Below, one piece after another: positions 33,736 through 45,350 of a stretch of 64,000 nucleotides of DNA. Below the pieces are notes generated by a model, which worked only from the letters and a program-made list of their open reading frames with translations, was not told the DNA's origin and made no database searches. Numbering within the stretch: the stretch's first letter is position 1; each line of letters opens with the position of its first letter. The stretch covers positions 216,001 to 280,000 of the forward strand of contig JAAOOA010000196.1 of assembly GCA_012861695.1 (NCBI GenBank), read 5' to 3'. This stretch comes from Trematomus loennbergii (lineage: Eukaryota > Chordata > Actinopteri > Perciformes > Nototheniidae). Made by a program: the position numbers and the translations under genes.

Positions 33736-34917
33736 AATTGATAAAGCAAACAGATGAACAAGTGTTGTTATAATTTGATTTAATATTTAGTTCGAAAGCT
33801 TGCAAAGAAACATTTGTTATGTTAATATGTCCACACCTGGAAAATGTAAACAGTAAATCAAACGCTATTAAAGAACATTAAAGAGGAAATACTATACACT
33901 CATTTTCAGGTTTCATATCTGCATTTTGTTCCTCTCCTGTGACGTGTTTCCATGCTTTAAGATCTGAGTACTTCTTCCACCTTTTGATTTGACTAAGGTC
34001 AGAAACTTGTCTTGGTTTATTAACATTATGCTGGTAATAGTAACCGGTTGAAAGATGAATCAAGTCTGATGGACTTAGATGGAGTTTTGTTGTAAACATG
34101 TTCACTATATTTAGACAAAATAAAACTATTTAAACTTATTTTCCGACATATATTTAATGATACAATAAAATGCTGTCGCTAATTATTAGCTACATATTTG
34201 ACACATGCCACACCATTTACATTTCATGAGAACAAAGATACACACTCTTCACATGTTGGCATCCATAACTTTTCTGCTGTTCGGTCAAAAAGGCAGAGAT
34301 ACTCAAAGATTTATAGGGATGTTAACAACATGGTCTGACAAAATATTATATTGTTAAAGGATTGAATATGAAGCGGTGAGGTAAACACGGTCACAGTCTG
34401 TGGGTTTCTCTGAATAGGAAATGACTGGTTCGCAGTGCAGCATGACAAGACTGAGTATATCAAAGACAAACAATGCATCTGTTTCAATAAGACTTATTGA
34501 AATGACAAAGAAAACACAACCTTGTAGATCACTAGCTGGTTGCACATTTGCTCCTGTCAATCTACAGTTATCAGATTTACAACAATTAACCATCAAAACT
34601 GTGTGTGAAAATGTGTCTGCTCTTGCCAGCTGATCATGAACTCAATGCATTCAATGTTTCAATGTGAGGCTGAAGAGTACAGTCCAATGATCAAACCTTG
34701 GGTCACACTTGAGTTCATGTAAGTGACGTCTGCTTTACAAACAGAACCTCATACTTCCATGTTGACAACTTCCTCTTTTTGACTTATTTGTGGGGTGTCT
34801 CTGTGAGTTACTACTTGTCCGCTGCGAGGGTCCAAGGACAGAAGGTTGCTGTTGTCACTGTAAAGCCCTCTGAGACTAATGTAAATATTGATCGATTGAT
34901 TGTTTCTGACCTTTCAG

Positions 34918-35188
34918 GAGTTTGATCAGGATTCAGTGTGCAGCGAGGAGGGGAGAGGGGCCGGAGCGTCCGCAGGTCTCTGTTTGTGGAGATCTACGGT
35001 CTGCAAAGGGAGCCGCACATCCACTTCTCAAACCAGGAGTACTACAAGAGGCTGGAGGAGCTGAAGAGCGCACACCTGAAGAACATGGCCGAGCTGGAGA
35101 GGATGTACATCGGCCAGCATAGGGAGAGTCCTGCAGAGGAGGAAGAGGATGGAGGAAGAACCAACAGAGAGGACAGACTGTCTATCAG
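34918..35188 (+). pseudogene. FAM161 N-terminal exon, orphan copy with frameshift
   Basis: A CTGACCTTTCAG acceptor and AG/GTTAGA donor bound the exon. Compared with 39786-40054 one G is missing in GAGAGGGGCCGGAGC (GAGAGGGGGCCGGAGC there), so the reading frame shifts between the EFDQDSV start and the RRSLFVEIYG core. It also has one extra Glu codon in the acidic stretch. No exon 3 follows in this unit. Confidence 0.75.
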
Positions 35189-37620
35189 GTTAGACCTTTT
35201 TGACTTTTTTAGTCACTTTGGCATTACACGGAAATGTAGCCATTGAGTTGATCTTATGTATAACTACAGAATAAAAACTTTTCAAACAAATATAGCCCAT
35301 TTTAGACACATCCAGAAATATGTTTTCACCTGCTATTTACCAAGAATGATGCTTACTGTGCAGCTTTGTGTCCTGGCCTCAGAGAGGATTTGATATGGGT
35401 GGTCATTTCATTAGCAACATTTGATCTGAGTGCAGGAGGCAGTAAGTAAAATAAATTGATTGGATGGCTGATATATTCAACCGCGGGGTGAGGACGAATG
35501 TATCATGATTTATTGATTATATACTCTCTGAAGCTTTCTTTAAAATCATAAAGCGAATGCACTTACAGTATAATTAGTATTAGATGTTAAAGTACACCCT
35601 GTAAATACACTTCTCCTTTTAACGGTGTTTGTATTGGCTTTTATCACACTTTTTTGGAGAAATAAAGAAAGCCAAACAATATGCACATGTCTTATTCTTA
35701 CCTTAAGGTGGCACTATTGTGTCAGGAGTATCAACACTCTTTGGTGAACATACATGCAGTGCATCTAAACAGGCATCCATTTGATAATGTGTTTATTAGT
35801 CCTCCATTTTATGTAATGAGTGTGTTTTTAAGGTCAAAGGTCAAGATGGTGACTCGGCATCAAACACAAAAAATGTACCTATAAAACCTATTTAACAATG
35901 TTCAATCTAACACTTTAGTGCATATTTGATATTTTATTGATGTAATAGTACTTTTCAGGCTCTTGATTATGACTATGACGTTTATTGGTTAAACAAAGCT
36001 ACACTCCATGACAGCTGGAGAGCAAGTTATACATGTGTTTGTGTTATCTTAATGCTTTCTCATTTTCAGTGAGAGGTAATGGAATCTTATTCATTCTTTC
36101 TCTTCCTGTTTGTCGACAAGACTACATATAACATGCCTTTCATTATCAATGTAGTGGTTTCCTCAGTGGTTGTGGCTTTTTCTCTCGCATGTTATTTGAC
36201 TGTTACTTAATGTCCGACTGGTGGTTTTCAAAAAACGATTAGATTATCTTAAAGAGGAACGTTGTTGAAAAGGAGCTGTTTGCAGAGATCTATGCTATAC
36301 AAATCTCAACACTTAAAGATAACACCTCACAGGAAGTTGCTACTGTCCTCACATTTTGTAACATCTCCTGTCTGTGCTGATAATCACACATTATCTTTGC
36401 TTACACACACACACAGTGACCACAATATGAAAATGACTCAAGTTACAATACACTCAATACACTTGAGTTTACAGAGGAAACAAAGAAGAAAATATTTTGT
36501 GCTAAAGTGTCAAGACTGGTTATGAATCAGACGCAGATAAACAGAACCGTGAAACTAAAATATCCAGCTACTGTTATTACACACTTTTACTACAACAAAT
36601 GACATTGAGGTTTTAAATATGAGGCCTTTTTAACTAACAGTTAACACTGCCTTTCCGTGGTGGGGATGTGATCCATTTTCATTAATGTCCTATTTTTCCT
36701 CACTTTCAAAAAGGGAAATGTCCAGTCTTGTCCACAGAACATTTTAAGTACAAGAGCACACACTCAAAAACACAAACTGTATCTGTGTCTCAGGATGGCC
36801 TTATGGAAAAAGTGGTATGAGCAATAGAGGCGAAAGAGGAAGTGCATCTTTGCCAGCAGTGTGGAGGTTATCATGAGAAGAATGTACTGAAATAGCATGC
36901 AGCATTAATGAACTGTCACGTAGCAGTGTTTGAACAGACCTTAGTCATGGGTTTGTTATAAAAATATACACTCAGGCCCATTCAACATCCACTGCACGTG
37001 CCTACTTCCCGGTGTGGTGTGGTCTGCCATTGTTCCTGGTTTTCTTCGTGAGCCCTTCCTGTTCTTCTACAGGTGTTCTCAAGTCTTCCCGTTCCTCGTT
37101 TTGTTTTGCTGTTTTCTTCTGATTTCACCTCTTCTGATCCTCTTTTTATGTTTTCATCCCAGTTTTATTTTGTTAAAGCTCACTTTTTGTTATTTAAACC
37201 TGCCTCCATCTGTTGTACTGTGTTTGCCTTTCTTACCTGCCTATGAGACAAAAGGACATGATAAGATAAATACATTGTTACTGCTGATCTGGAGTCATAT
37301 TGTTGCTCGATGTTATCGTTGCAGGTGAATAAAACTCTCACTTTTTGAAATCGAAACGTTCCCACAGAGTGAGAATACATTTTCCAGCTCATATTAAAAG
37401 AAGAGGGAAGTATTAAAGAGATTATTCAGACATCAGAGGATGATGCTTTCTTCTGTTTTCTTACTCACCGCGTTGGGTTGTGGCCAATGGCTCTCAGCCA
37501 AATGTCATCACACACTGCGAATCATCAGGAAACAACAGAGGAAATATCAGATAGGTAATAAGTAAATGCTGATAATGGCATCCTTGGGCAAGATACTGAA
37601 CCCTGAGATGCTACCGATGG

Positions 37621-38060
37621 CCAACAGTGTGAATGTGTGTGAGTGTGTGAGTGTGTGAGTGTGTATGCATGTTAGTTCCTAGAGCAAGGTGCACTGCTCT
37701 GTGTGAATGAGGTGTGAATGAGGTGTGAATGGATGTGAGTGTGTGAGTGTGTATGAATGTTAGTTCCTAGAGCAAGGTGCACTGCTCTGTGTGAATGAGG
37801 TGTGAATGAGGTGTGAATGGATGTGAGTGTGTGAGTGTGTATGAATGTTAGTTCCTAGAGCAAGGTGCACTGCTCTGTGTGAATGAGGTGTGAATGAGGT
37901 GTGAATGGATGTGAGTGTGTGAGTGTGTATGAATGTTAGTTCCTAGAGCAAGGTGCACTGCTCTGTGTGAATGAGGTGTGAATGAGGTGTGAATGGATGT
38001 AAAGCGCTTTGAGCGGTCGTAAAGACCTGATAAAGCGCTATATAAACACAGTCTATTTAC
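37621..38060 (+). repeat. 88-bp minisatellite, 4 units (R2)
   Basis: Same unit as at 33470-33735; successive GTGAGTGTGT starts are spaced 88 bp apart (37735, 37823, 37911). The flanking CGCTTTGAGCGG tail is intact. The minus-strand His/Ser/Thr-rich frames here are repeat artefacts. Confidence 0.85.
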
Positions 38061-39785
38061 CAATTGATAAAGCAAACAGATGAACAAGTGTTGTTATAAT
38101 TTGATTTAATATTTAGTTCGAAAGCTTGCAAAGAAACATTTGTTATGTTAATATGTCCACACCTGGAAAATGTAAACAGTAAATCAAACGCTATTAAAGA
38201 ACATTAAAGAGGAAATACTATACACTCATTTTCAGGTTTCATATCTGCATTTTGTTCCTCTACTGTGACGTGTTTCCATGCTTTAAGATCTGAGTACTTC
38301 TTCCACCTTTTGATTTGACTAAGGTCAGAAACTTGTCTTGGTTTATCAACATTATGCTGGTAATAGTAACCGGTTGAAAGATGAATCAAGTCTGATGGAC
38401 TTAGATGGAGTTTTGTTGTAAACATGTTCACTATATTTAGACAAAATAAAACTATTTAAACTTATTTTCCGACATATATTTAATGATACAATAAAATGCT
38501 GTCGCTAATTATTAGCTACATATTTGACACATGCCACACCATTTACATTTTCATGAGAACAAAGATACACACTCTTCACATGTTGGCATCCATAACTTTT
38601 CTGCTGTTCGGTCAAAAAGGCAGAGATACTCAAAGATTTATAGGGATGTTAACAAACATGGTCTGACAAAATAATATATATATATAACAGATATATAACT
38701 CTTGCAGGCTGTATCATCTTCACATAGAGAAATTCACACTTTCGTGTCTGTTTCTTTCTAACGCTCTGTTTTCAGAATACAGTATGAGTCATAATGTCAT
38801 AATACGCAGAAACCTTAAAGGTCAAAGGCTGTGACTAAATAGCTAATGAATGTATCCAATGCATCAAGTTAAGAACGTGTAAACCACAGAAAGTCAATCT
38901 ATGCCTGAAATTACAAAGATTACCTGGAATGTTAACAAACATGGTCTGACGTATGGTTTCTTTCTAACACTCTGTTTTCAGAATATGAGTCATACTACGC
39001 AGAAACCTTGAAGGCTGTGACTAAATAGGTGATGAATGTATCCATTGCATCAAGTTAAGAGCGTGTGTAAACCAAATTTACAGAAAGTCAATCTATGCCT
39101 GTGATTGAAATGACAAAGAACACAACCCTGTTTACTTTAGACAACTTCAAAAACAGAACCTCATACCATTATGTCTACATTATATCTCTCTTTCCCTTCA
39201 GAGGAGAGTCCTATTATATTGTTAAAGGATTGAATATGAAGCGGTGAGGTAAACACGGTCACAGTCTGTGGGTTTCTCTGAATAGGAAATGACTGGTTCG
39301 CAGTGCAGCATGACAAGTCTGAGTATATCAAAGACAAACAATGCATCTGTTTCAATAAGACTTATTGAAATGACAAAGAAAACACAACCTTGTAGATCAC
39401 TAGCTGGTTGCACATTTGCTCCTGTCAATCTACAGTTATCAGATTTACAACAATTAACCATCAAAACTGTGTGTGAAAATGTGTCTGCTCTTGCCAGCTG
39501 ATCATGAACTCAATGCATTCAATGTTTCAATGTGAGGCTGAAGAGTACAGTCCAATGATCAAACCTTGGGTCACACTTGAGTTCATGTAAGTGACGTCTG
39601 CTTTACAAACAGAACCTCATACTTCCATGTCGACAACTTCCTCTTTTTGACTTATTTGTGGGGTGTCTCTGTGAGTTAGTACTTGTCCGCTGCGAGGGTC
39701 CAAGGACAGAAGGTTGCTGTTGTCACTGTAAAGCCCTCTGAGACTAATGTAAATATTGATCGATTGATTGTTTCTGACCTTTCAG

Positions 39786-40054
39786 GAGTTTGATCAGGAT
39801 TCAGTGTGCAGCGAGGAGGGGAGAGGGGGCCGGAGCGTCCGCAGGTCTCTGTTTGTGGAGATCTACGGTCTGCAAAGGGAGCCGCACATCCACTTCTCAA
39901 ACCAGGAGTACTACAAGAGGCTGGAGGAGCTGAAGAGCGCACACCTGAAGAACATGGCCGAGCTGGAGAGGATGTACATCGGCCAGCATAGGGAGAGTCC
40001 TGCAGAGGAAGAGGATGGAGGAAGAACCAACAGAGAGGACAGACTGTCTATCAG
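39786..40054 (+). CDS. FAM161 N-terminal exon, intact orphan copy
   Basis: Acceptor TTTCTGACCTTTCAG and donor AG/GTTAGA; 269 bp leaving in phase 2. The frame is fully open from EFDQDSVCSEEG through RRSLFVEIYGL, then FSNQEYYKRLEELKSAHLKN and MAELERMY. The EYY-x-LEELK-x-AH...MAELE-x-MY pattern is the conserved N-terminal coiled-coil block of FAM161 proteins. It can splice in frame to the exon-3 remnant at 40953. Without exon 1 and the UPF0564 core it cannot make a normal protein. Its exon sequence may be close to that of the functional gene, whose exon 2 lies outside the window. Confidence 0.8.
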
Positions 40055-40952
40055 GTTAGACCTTTTTGACTTTTTTAGTCACTTTGGCATTACACGGAAA
40101 TGTAGCCATTAAGTTGATCTTATGTATAACTACAGAATACAAACTTTTCAAACAAATATAGCCCATTTTAGACACATCCAGAAATATGTTTTCACCTGCT
40201 ATTTACCAAGAATGATGCTTACTGTGCAGCTTTGTGTCCTGGCCTCAGAGAGGATTTGATATGGGTGGTCATTTCATTAGCAACATTTGATCTGAGTGCA
40301 GGAGGCAGTAAGTAAAATAAATTGATTGGATGGCTGATATATTCAACCGCGGGGTGAGGACGAATGTATCATGATTTATAGATTATATACTCTCTGAAGC
40401 TTTCTTTAAAATCATAAAGCGAATGCACTTACAGTATAATTAGTATTAGATGTTAAAGTACACCCTGTAAATACACTTCTCCTTTTAACGGTGTTTGTAT
40501 TGGCTTTTATCACACTTTTTTTGGAGAAATAAAGAAAGCCAAACAATATGCACATGTCTTATTCTTACCTTAAGGTGGCACTATTGTGTCAGGAGTATCA
40601 ACACTCTTTGGTGAACATACATGCAGTGCATCTAAACAGGCATCCATTTGATAATGTGTTTATTAGTCCTCCATTTTATGTAATGAGTGTGTTTTTAAGG
40701 TCAAAGGTCAAGATGGTGACTCGGCATCAAACACAAAAAATGTACCTATAAAACCTATTTAACAATGTTCAATCTAACACTTTAGTGCATATTTGATATT
40801 TTATTGATGTAATAGTACTTTTCAGGCAGTCTGACCTACAAACAAATGTAGGTCAGACTGCACAAGACTTTGTTTAGGAAGTTATTTTGGAGTCAAGTGG
40901 CAGGAGAATTAATGCCTCCTCCTTCCTGATATTCAAGGAGTGGCCCTGTCAG

Positions 40953-40995
40953 GAAACTCCAGAGGATCAATTCCCAGGAGGAGCTGGACAACTAA
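40953..40995 (+). pseudogene. Truncated FAM161 exon 3 at a duplication junction
   Basis: The first 36 bp or so equal 576-611, reading KLQRINSQEELD in the frame supplied by the R2 exon 2. The copy then breaks into the start of unit R3 and an AAC TAA stop follows at once. The break is clean, sharing GGAC/GAC microhomology. Confidence 0.75.
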
Positions 40996-43130
40996 AGAAA
41001 ACACCCTGCTCTTCTGATTATGACTATGACTCAGGCCCTGTTTATTGGTTCAACAAAGCTACACTCCATGACAGCTGGAGAGCAAGTTATACATGTGTTT
41101 ATGTTATCTTAATGCTTTCTAATTTTCCGTGAGAGGTAATGGAATCTTATTCATTCATTCTCTTCCTGTTTGTAGACAAGACATATAACATGCCTTTCAT
41201 TATCAATGTAGTGGTTTCCTCAGTGGTTGTGGCTTTTTCTCTCGCATGTTATATGACTGTTACTTAATGTCTGACTGTGGTTTTCAAAAAACGATTAGAT
41301 TATCTTAAAGAGGAACGTTGTTGAAAAGGAGCTGTTTGCAGAGATCTATGCTATACAAATCTCAACACTTAAAGATAACACCTCACAGGAAGTTGCTACT
41401 GTCCTCACATTTTGTAACATCTCCTGTCTGTGCTGATAATCACACCTTATCTTTGCTTACACACACACACAGTGACCACAATATGAAAATGACTCAAGTT
41501 ACAATACACTCAATACGCTTGAGTTTACAGAGGAAACAAAGAAGAAAATATTTTGTGCAAAAGTGTCAAGACTGGTTATGAATCAGACGCAGATAACCAG
41601 AACCGTGAAACTAAAATATCCAGCTACTGTTATTACACACTTTTACTACAACAAATGACATTGAGGTTTTAAATATGAGGCCTTTTTAACTAACAGTTAA
41701 CACTGCCTTTCCGTGGTGGGGATGTGATCCGATTTCCATTAATGTCCTATTTTTCCTCACTTTCAAAAAGGGAAATGTCCAGTCTTGTCCACAGAACATT
41801 TTAAGTACAAGAGCACACACTCAAAAACACAAACTGTATCAAGGGGAAAGTACGTAGGACAAGCCGATGTTGGACACTGGAATTTCCCAAGAGCAGAAAC
41901 GTAAAAGGTGTCCAATCCTGGTGTTGTTTTGTGACCTGCCAATTTCTCTGATTCATTTCACCTGCTGCCCCTCTTGTTTATATAAACAATTATGGTTCAA
42001 CTTAATAGTATGCTTTCAACTAACCTAATAAAGGTATGTGAAATCTGTTGACATAATACATTTAATTAAAGTCAACGGTTCAGGTTTTTCAGTGTAGTCA
42101 ATGTTTTCCAGGCTTTTGCCCTCCTATTAGTGCAAATTTGTATTTACAAATCAATGACATAAAATCTGGAGTGTTAATTTAACACTCAGAGATAAGGACC
42201 ATATGTTCACTGGCTCAGTCTTAAAATGATTTGACTGTGCACATAAAGCAAACAAACTAAATGATAAACCTGTCTAACACCTTATCTGTGTCTCAGGATG
42301 GCCTTATGGAAAAGTGGTATGAGCAATAGAGGCGAAAGAGGAAGTGCATCTTTGCTAGCAGTGCGGAGGTAGTTATGAGAAGAATGTACTGAAATAGCAT
42401 GCAGCATTAATGAACTGTCACGTAGCAGTGTTTGAACAGACCTTAGTCATGGTTTGTTATAAATATATACACTCAGGCCCATTCAACATCCACTGCACGT
42501 GCCTACTTCCCGGTGTGGTGTGGTCTGCCATTGTTCCTGGTTTTCTTCGTGAGCCCTTCCTGTTCTTCTCAAGGTGTTCTCAAGTCTTCCCGTTCCTCGT
42601 TTTGTTTTGCTGTTTTCTGCTGATTTCACCTCTTCTGATCCCCTTTTTATGTTTTCATCCCAGTTTTATTTTGTTAAAGCTCACTTTTTGTTATTTAAAC
42701 CTGCTCCATCTGTTGTACTGTGTTTGCCTTTCTTACCTGCCTATGAGACAAAAGGACATGATAAGATAAATACATTGTTACTGCTGATCTGGAGTCATAT
42801 TGTTACTCAATGTTATCGTTGCAGGTGAATAAAACTCTCACTTTTGAAATTGAAACCTTCCCACAAAGTGAGAATACATTTTCCAGCTCATATTAAAAGA
42901 AGAGGGAAGTATTAAAGAGATTATTCAGACATCAGAGGATGATGCTTTCTTCTGTTTTCTTACTCACCGCGTTGGGTTGTGGCCAATGGCTCTCAGCCAA
43001 ATGTCATCACACACTGCGAATCATCAGGAAACAACAGAGGAAATATCAGATAGGTAATAAGTAAATGCTGATAATGGCATCCTTGGGCAAGATACTGAAC
43101 CCTGAGATGCTCCCGATGGCCAACAGTGTG

Positions 43131-43455
43131 AATGTGTGTGAGTGTGTGAGTGTGTGAGTGTGTATGAATGTTAGTTCCTAGAGCAAGGTGCACTGCTCTG
43201 TGTGAATGAGGTGTGAATGAGGTGTGAATGGATGTGAGTGTGTGAGTATGTATGAATGTTAGTTCCTAGCAAGGTGCACTGCTCTGTGTGAATGAGGTGT
43301 GAATGAGGTGTGAATGGATGTGAGTGTGTGAGTGTGTATGAATGTTAGTTCCTAGAGCAAGGTGCACTGCTCTGTGTGAATGAGGTGTGAATGAGGTGTG
43401 AATGGATGTATGTAAAGAGCTTTGAGCGGCCGTAAAGACCTGATAAAGCGCTATA
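43131..43455 (+). repeat. 88-bp minisatellite, 3 units (R3)
   Basis: Three units of the same minisatellite, with small internal deletions (for example CTAGCAAGG for CTAGAGCAAGG) and an extra ATGT before AAAGAGCTTTGAGCGG. Confidence 0.8.
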
Positions 43456-43705
43456 AATACAGTCTATTTACCAATTGATAAGCAAACAGATTAATATATT
43501 CAACCGCGGGGTGAGGACGAATGTATCATGATTTATTGATTATATACTCTCTGAAGCTTTCTTTAAAATCATTATGCGAATGCACTTACAGTATAATTAG
43601 TATTAGAAGTTAAAGTACACCCTGTAAATACACTTCTCCTTTTAACCTATTGTTACCTGAAGGTGGCACTATTGAGTTTCAATACAGTCGTTGGTGAGCA
43701 GACAT

Positions 43706-44103
43706 CAGAATCAGAATCAGAATCAGAAACAGGTTTATTGCCAGGTAGGTTCACACATACTAGGAATTTGACTTGATGTCATGGTGCATACATAAAATAT
43801 AAAAAACAAGAAATCTAATATAAAACACAAAATCTTTTTTACACCGTAATAAAATACAGTTAAATAGCAATAAGATAAATAAAGCAGTAGTTTACATGGA
43901 AATAGAATGCTATGAATGAATTTTTGCATATAAACTAAGAAATGTGAAATCAGAATATGTGCAGAAAGGAGTAGGAACATTGTGTGCATTAATGTAATGC
44001 ATATAGTCTATAATGTGGCAGAGGTAAAGTATCAGCGGGGGGGGCCGGGCCTTGTTTAAGAGGCCGGTAGCGGAGGGGTGGCACGACCTTTTTGGTCCCG
44101 TAT
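43706..44103 (-). mobile_element. 5'-truncated L2-type LINE
   Basis: On the minus strand the tail is CTGATTCTGATTCTGAT after GGCAATAAACCTGTTTC. The flanks AGACAT (43700-43705 and 44104-44109) form a target duplication. The other tandem units read through without it. A G-run and AAGAGGCCGGTAGCGG part of the LINE 3' region is kept. Confidence 0.8.
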
Positions 44104-44341
44104 AGACATACATCTAAACAGGCATCCATTTGATAATGTGTTTATTAGTCCTCCATTTTATGTAATGAGTGTGTTTTTAAGGTCAAAGGTCAAGATGGTG
44201 ACTCGGCATCAAACACAAAAAATATAAAACATATTTAACAATGTTCAATCTAACACTTTAGTGCATATTTGATATTTTATTGATGTAACAGTACTTTTCA
44301 GGCAGTCTGACCTACAAACAAATGTCGGTCAGACTTCACGA

Positions 44342-44690
44342 GTCTGCACATAGTGGGTGATTATAGGTTTTATTTATTTGCATGTTGTAGCTGACAAGTG
44401 GAATGACACAATGCACTGTTTAAAGATGGGAGCAATTATTATTGTCTTTCTTCTCTTCTTCTTCTTCTTCTTCTTCTTCTTCTTCTTCTTTCTGTGTATG
44501 TAAAATGTGTCAATGTAAAAATATGTTATTAAAATTATGTACACTTTCCCCCTGATAAAAGAAGTCATGTGGGCTCTTTTGTTGGTTAGTTTTATGAACT
44601 GGTTTGCACTCAATCCTAACATGTAAACTATCATAAGTGTCATAAGTGTGTCATAAGTGTTCCTCTCTTGATAAAAGCCAATCATATCCC
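44342..44690 (+). other. fam161 3' UTR remnant in copy B
   Basis: Matches 2581-2900: TGACAAGTGGAATGACACAATG and TATGTAAAATGT. A CTT microsatellite (44455-44492) has grown from the short tract in copy A. No fam161 coding exon precedes it. Confidence 0.7.
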
Positions 44691-44874
44691 TTTATGCATA
44701 TTACACTGATTCATGGGCGGAGCCAACTGATTCAGAGCAGCGTGCTCTCTTTCAATCATTCATAACTCTTCCGGCTCTTTACCGCAACGGACCTATTCCT
44801 CCCACCTATTCCTCGTCTCTGCAGTCGGCACTTCATCCTAGTATCGGCATCCACTCTTTTTATATATAGTAATA
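44690..44874 (+). promoter_or_regulatory. Promoter-proximal region and non-coding first exon of gene 2
   Basis: Homologous to 2872-3053. It contains a GC-box-like GGGCGGAGCC at about 44715 and ends in the donor GTAAGTGG at 44875. No TATA box is certain (TATATATAG lies only about 10 bp before the donor). Confidence 0.4.
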
Positions 44875-45298
44875 GTAAGTGGAATTGAACTGCGTGGCTT
44901 CACTGGGTCTTCTCGGTTGATGGCACTTATTTTAAGTAGTTTTGGGTATTACATTATTTTTTCGGAAAACTGAAATGCAAAGTAATTATTAATACCGGTA
45001 GGGACCATAGGTTAGTGGTCTTTGTTTTTGTTAACAGTCAGGTTTACTTATTGTGGTTAAGGGTGCGGTAAGACACCGCTCTTAACTTTAAGGGGGTCTA
45101 TTTGTCGTGCGTAAAGCTGTCACCTGACAAGTGATTGCACCTACTGACCTCACCCACCACCTTAGATGGTCCTGTATGAAAATCACGCCACCGAAGACGA
45201 ATAAACAGCCATATAAAGCCGTTTCATAGCTCTTTGCCGACAGACAGTAGAGACAGAGAGCTGCTGGATAACAAGTATTGCGTGTGTTATTTTCAGAG

Positions 45299-45350
45299 AT
45301 GCGCGTGGGGATGACCATGCAGATCGTGTACCTGTGGATTACCTTCACAT
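45299..45350 (+). CDS. Gene 2 exon: start codon and signal peptide
   Basis: TTATTTTCAG/AGATG acceptor and ACAT/GTAAGT donor. It encodes MRVGMTMQIVYLWITFT, a hydrophobic signal. Leaves in phase 1, as in gene 1. Confidence 0.65.

Larger units (their letters stand above)
31743..35959 (+). repeat. Tandem unit R1 (fam161 intron 1, exon 2, part of intron 2)
   Basis: Begins GACAACTAAAGAAAACACCC and is nearly identical to unit R2 over most of its length. It includes a CA tract at 32222-32266, an 88-bp minisatellite region at 33481-33680 and the N-terminal fam161 exon at 34918-35188. It ends abruptly after CTTTTCAGGC, where R2 starts. Confidence 0.88.
35960..40986 (+). repeat. Tandem unit R2 (fam161 intron 1 to start of exon 3)
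   Basis: Starts CTCTTGATTATGAC and matches R1. It has 4 minisatellite units (37631-38000) and about 510 bp (38690-39215) missing from R1; that extra part is itself an imperfect tandem duplication around TCTAACxCTCTGTTTTCAG. It holds an intact fam161 exon 2 and the first part of exon 3, and breaks inside exon 3 where R3 begins. Confidence 0.88.
40987..44341 (+). repeat. Tandem unit R3, fam161 exon lost
   Basis: Begins GACAACTAAAGAAAAC like R1. It has about 450 bp inserted at 41840-42290 and 3 minisatellite units (43131-43400). From AGCAAACAGATT (43491) it jumps to the intron-2 sequence CAACCGCGGGGTGAGG, skipping exon 2. It contains the L2 insert 43706-44103 and ends at CACGAG/TCTGCACATAG, fused to the fam161 3' UTR. 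Confidence 0.85.
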
